DNA of 7,096 nucleotides, from NCBI GenBank assembly GCA_012799115.1, contig JAAZLY010000092.1, forward strand, positions 1 to 7,096, read 5' to 3'. Shown here one piece after another: positions 6,411-7,096 of this stretch (position 1 is the stretch's first letter; each line of letters starts with the position of its first letter). This DNA is from Bacillota bacterium. GTDB taxonomy: Bacteria; Bacillota; Limnochordia; Darwinibacteriales; Darwinibacteriaceae. Made by a program: the position numbers and the translations under genes. Below the pieces are notes generated by a model. It saw nothing but the letters and a program-made list of their open reading frames with translations, had not been told where the DNA came from and ran no database searches.

Positions 6411-7096
6411 ATGCTGCTCACATTTGATCTTGATGGTGTTGTGATGAAAAACCCCTTCTCCACAGGAGTTTTTCCTGCGGTGACTGGGTTGATTGGGCAA
6501 GCTACAGGGCTTTCCCATGGGGAAATCATGAAGCTTATTATCGGTGAAGCGAAGTCACGTATGGGATTAGGAAACATGGTGGCGGCCTATGACTGGGATG
6601 ACATTGTCAATCTAGTCGCGGGGCGGATTGGATATAATGAGTCTATTGATGTTGCAGCCCTGGTAAGGAAGTATTGTACTCCCGAACACATTTATGCCTA
6701 TCCGGAGGTCCCGGAAACCTTAAAGAGATTAAGCACGGAGATCTATCCCCTCGTTGTTTTAACAAATGGATTTCGCAAGTATCAGCTTCCTGTCCTCGAG
6801 GCTTTGGGGGTGGCTGACTTTTTTGATGCCATCTATACGCCTGAAGTAAATGGTAAGGCTAAACCGGAGCGGGAGTTCTTTTTGGAACCTCGAGAGCGCT
6901 ATCCTGGTAGGCATCTCCATGTGGGAGATATGATCATCCATGACATTTGGGGTGCCAATGAAGCAGGGGCAACCTCAATCTGGATTTATCACGACTTGCC
7001 AGACAGCGTGGCTCGTTTGCCCCTTAAGGAGCGAACGGGTCATCCTATGATGGAGAGCCTTGTTGCCGATGGAATTGCCAGGGATCTCAATGCTGC
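6411..7096 (+). CDS. HAD-superfamily hydrolase, probable phosphatase (3' end outside window)
   Basis: The frame from the ATG at 6411 stays open to the window edge, giving at least 228 residues. All HAD motifs are visible. Motif I is FDLDGVV with nucleophile Asp6 and acid/base Asp8. Motif II is LTNG with Thr118. The motif III lysine is Lys151 in KAKPE. Motif IV is GDMIIHD with Asp173 and Asp178. About 110 residues between motifs I and II fit a C1 helical cap, as in subfamily IA phosphatases. The protein is cytoplasmic with no signal peptide, and most of it is present. A weak AAAGGG sits 7 nt upstream of the start. It follows the second permease by 44 nt with no terminator, so it probably belongs to the transporter operon. 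B. subtilis carries a HAD sugar phosphatase (AraL) in its arabinose operon, which makes a role in clearing sugar phosphates plausible. The substrate cannot be read from sequence. Confidence 0.88.
   Translation, partial: MLLTFDLDGVVMKNPFSTGVFPAVTGLIGQATGLSHGEIMKLIIGEAKSRMGLGNMVAAYDWDDIVNLVAGRIGYNESIDVAALVRKYCTPEHIYAYPEVPETLKRLSTEIYPLVVLTNGFRKYQLPVLEALGVADFFDAIYTPEVNGKAKPEREFFLEPRERYPGRHLHVGDMIIHDIWGANEAGATSIWIYHDLPDSVARLPLKERTGHPMMESLVADGIARDLNA

Overview
This window is most likely an L-arabinose (or arabinose-containing glycan) utilisation locus from a bacterium of the Bacillota (Firmicutes) or a related lineage. That placement is inferred from the strong AGGAGG-type ribosome-binding sites, the GTG and TTG starts next to them, a classic intrinsic terminator, and protein sequences resembling Bacillus/Clostridia-type AraA, AraB and AraD. 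All genes are on the + strand and packed head to tail. Moderate GC content and the absence of mobile elements, RNA genes or CRISPR arrays make this an ordinary metabolic region.

Region 1 (1-2960) is the catabolic module. It holds the C-terminal part of ribulokinase (araB, cut by the left edge), L-ribulose-5-phosphate 4-epimerase (araD) and L-arabinose isomerase (araA), separated by only 12 and 13 nt. A 15-bp stem with a T-run closes it right after araA. AraA converts L-arabinose to L-ribulose, AraB phosphorylates it, and AraD epimerises the product to D-xylulose 5-phosphate for the pentose phosphate pathway. The order B-D-A differs from both E. coli (B-A-D) and B. subtilis (A-B-D).

Region 2 (2961-3192) is noncoding. 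It holds small inverted repeats and an imperfect 15-nt direct repeat, but no promoter that I can call with confidence.

Region 3 (3193-6366) is a carbohydrate ABC importer of the CUT1 type: a secreted solute-binding protein, then two permeases with EAA loops. A strong hairpin lies between the binding protein and the first permease, as expected where the binding protein is made in excess. No ATPase gene is present, so a shared MsmX-type ATPase or one encoded outside the window is expected.

Region 4 (6411-7096) is the start of a HAD-superfamily phosphatase running off the right edge. It has all four HAD motifs.

Together the genes would import and catabolise arabinose or arabino-oligosaccharides. 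The set (araBDA, binding protein, two permeases, HAD phosphatase) parallels the B. subtilis araABDLMNPQ-abfA operon in content. The substrate of the transporter and of the phosphatase is inferred from context only. I see no clearly novel system; the best leads are the alternative RNA pairings at 4558-4617 and the binding protein's non-lipoprotein signal peptide.
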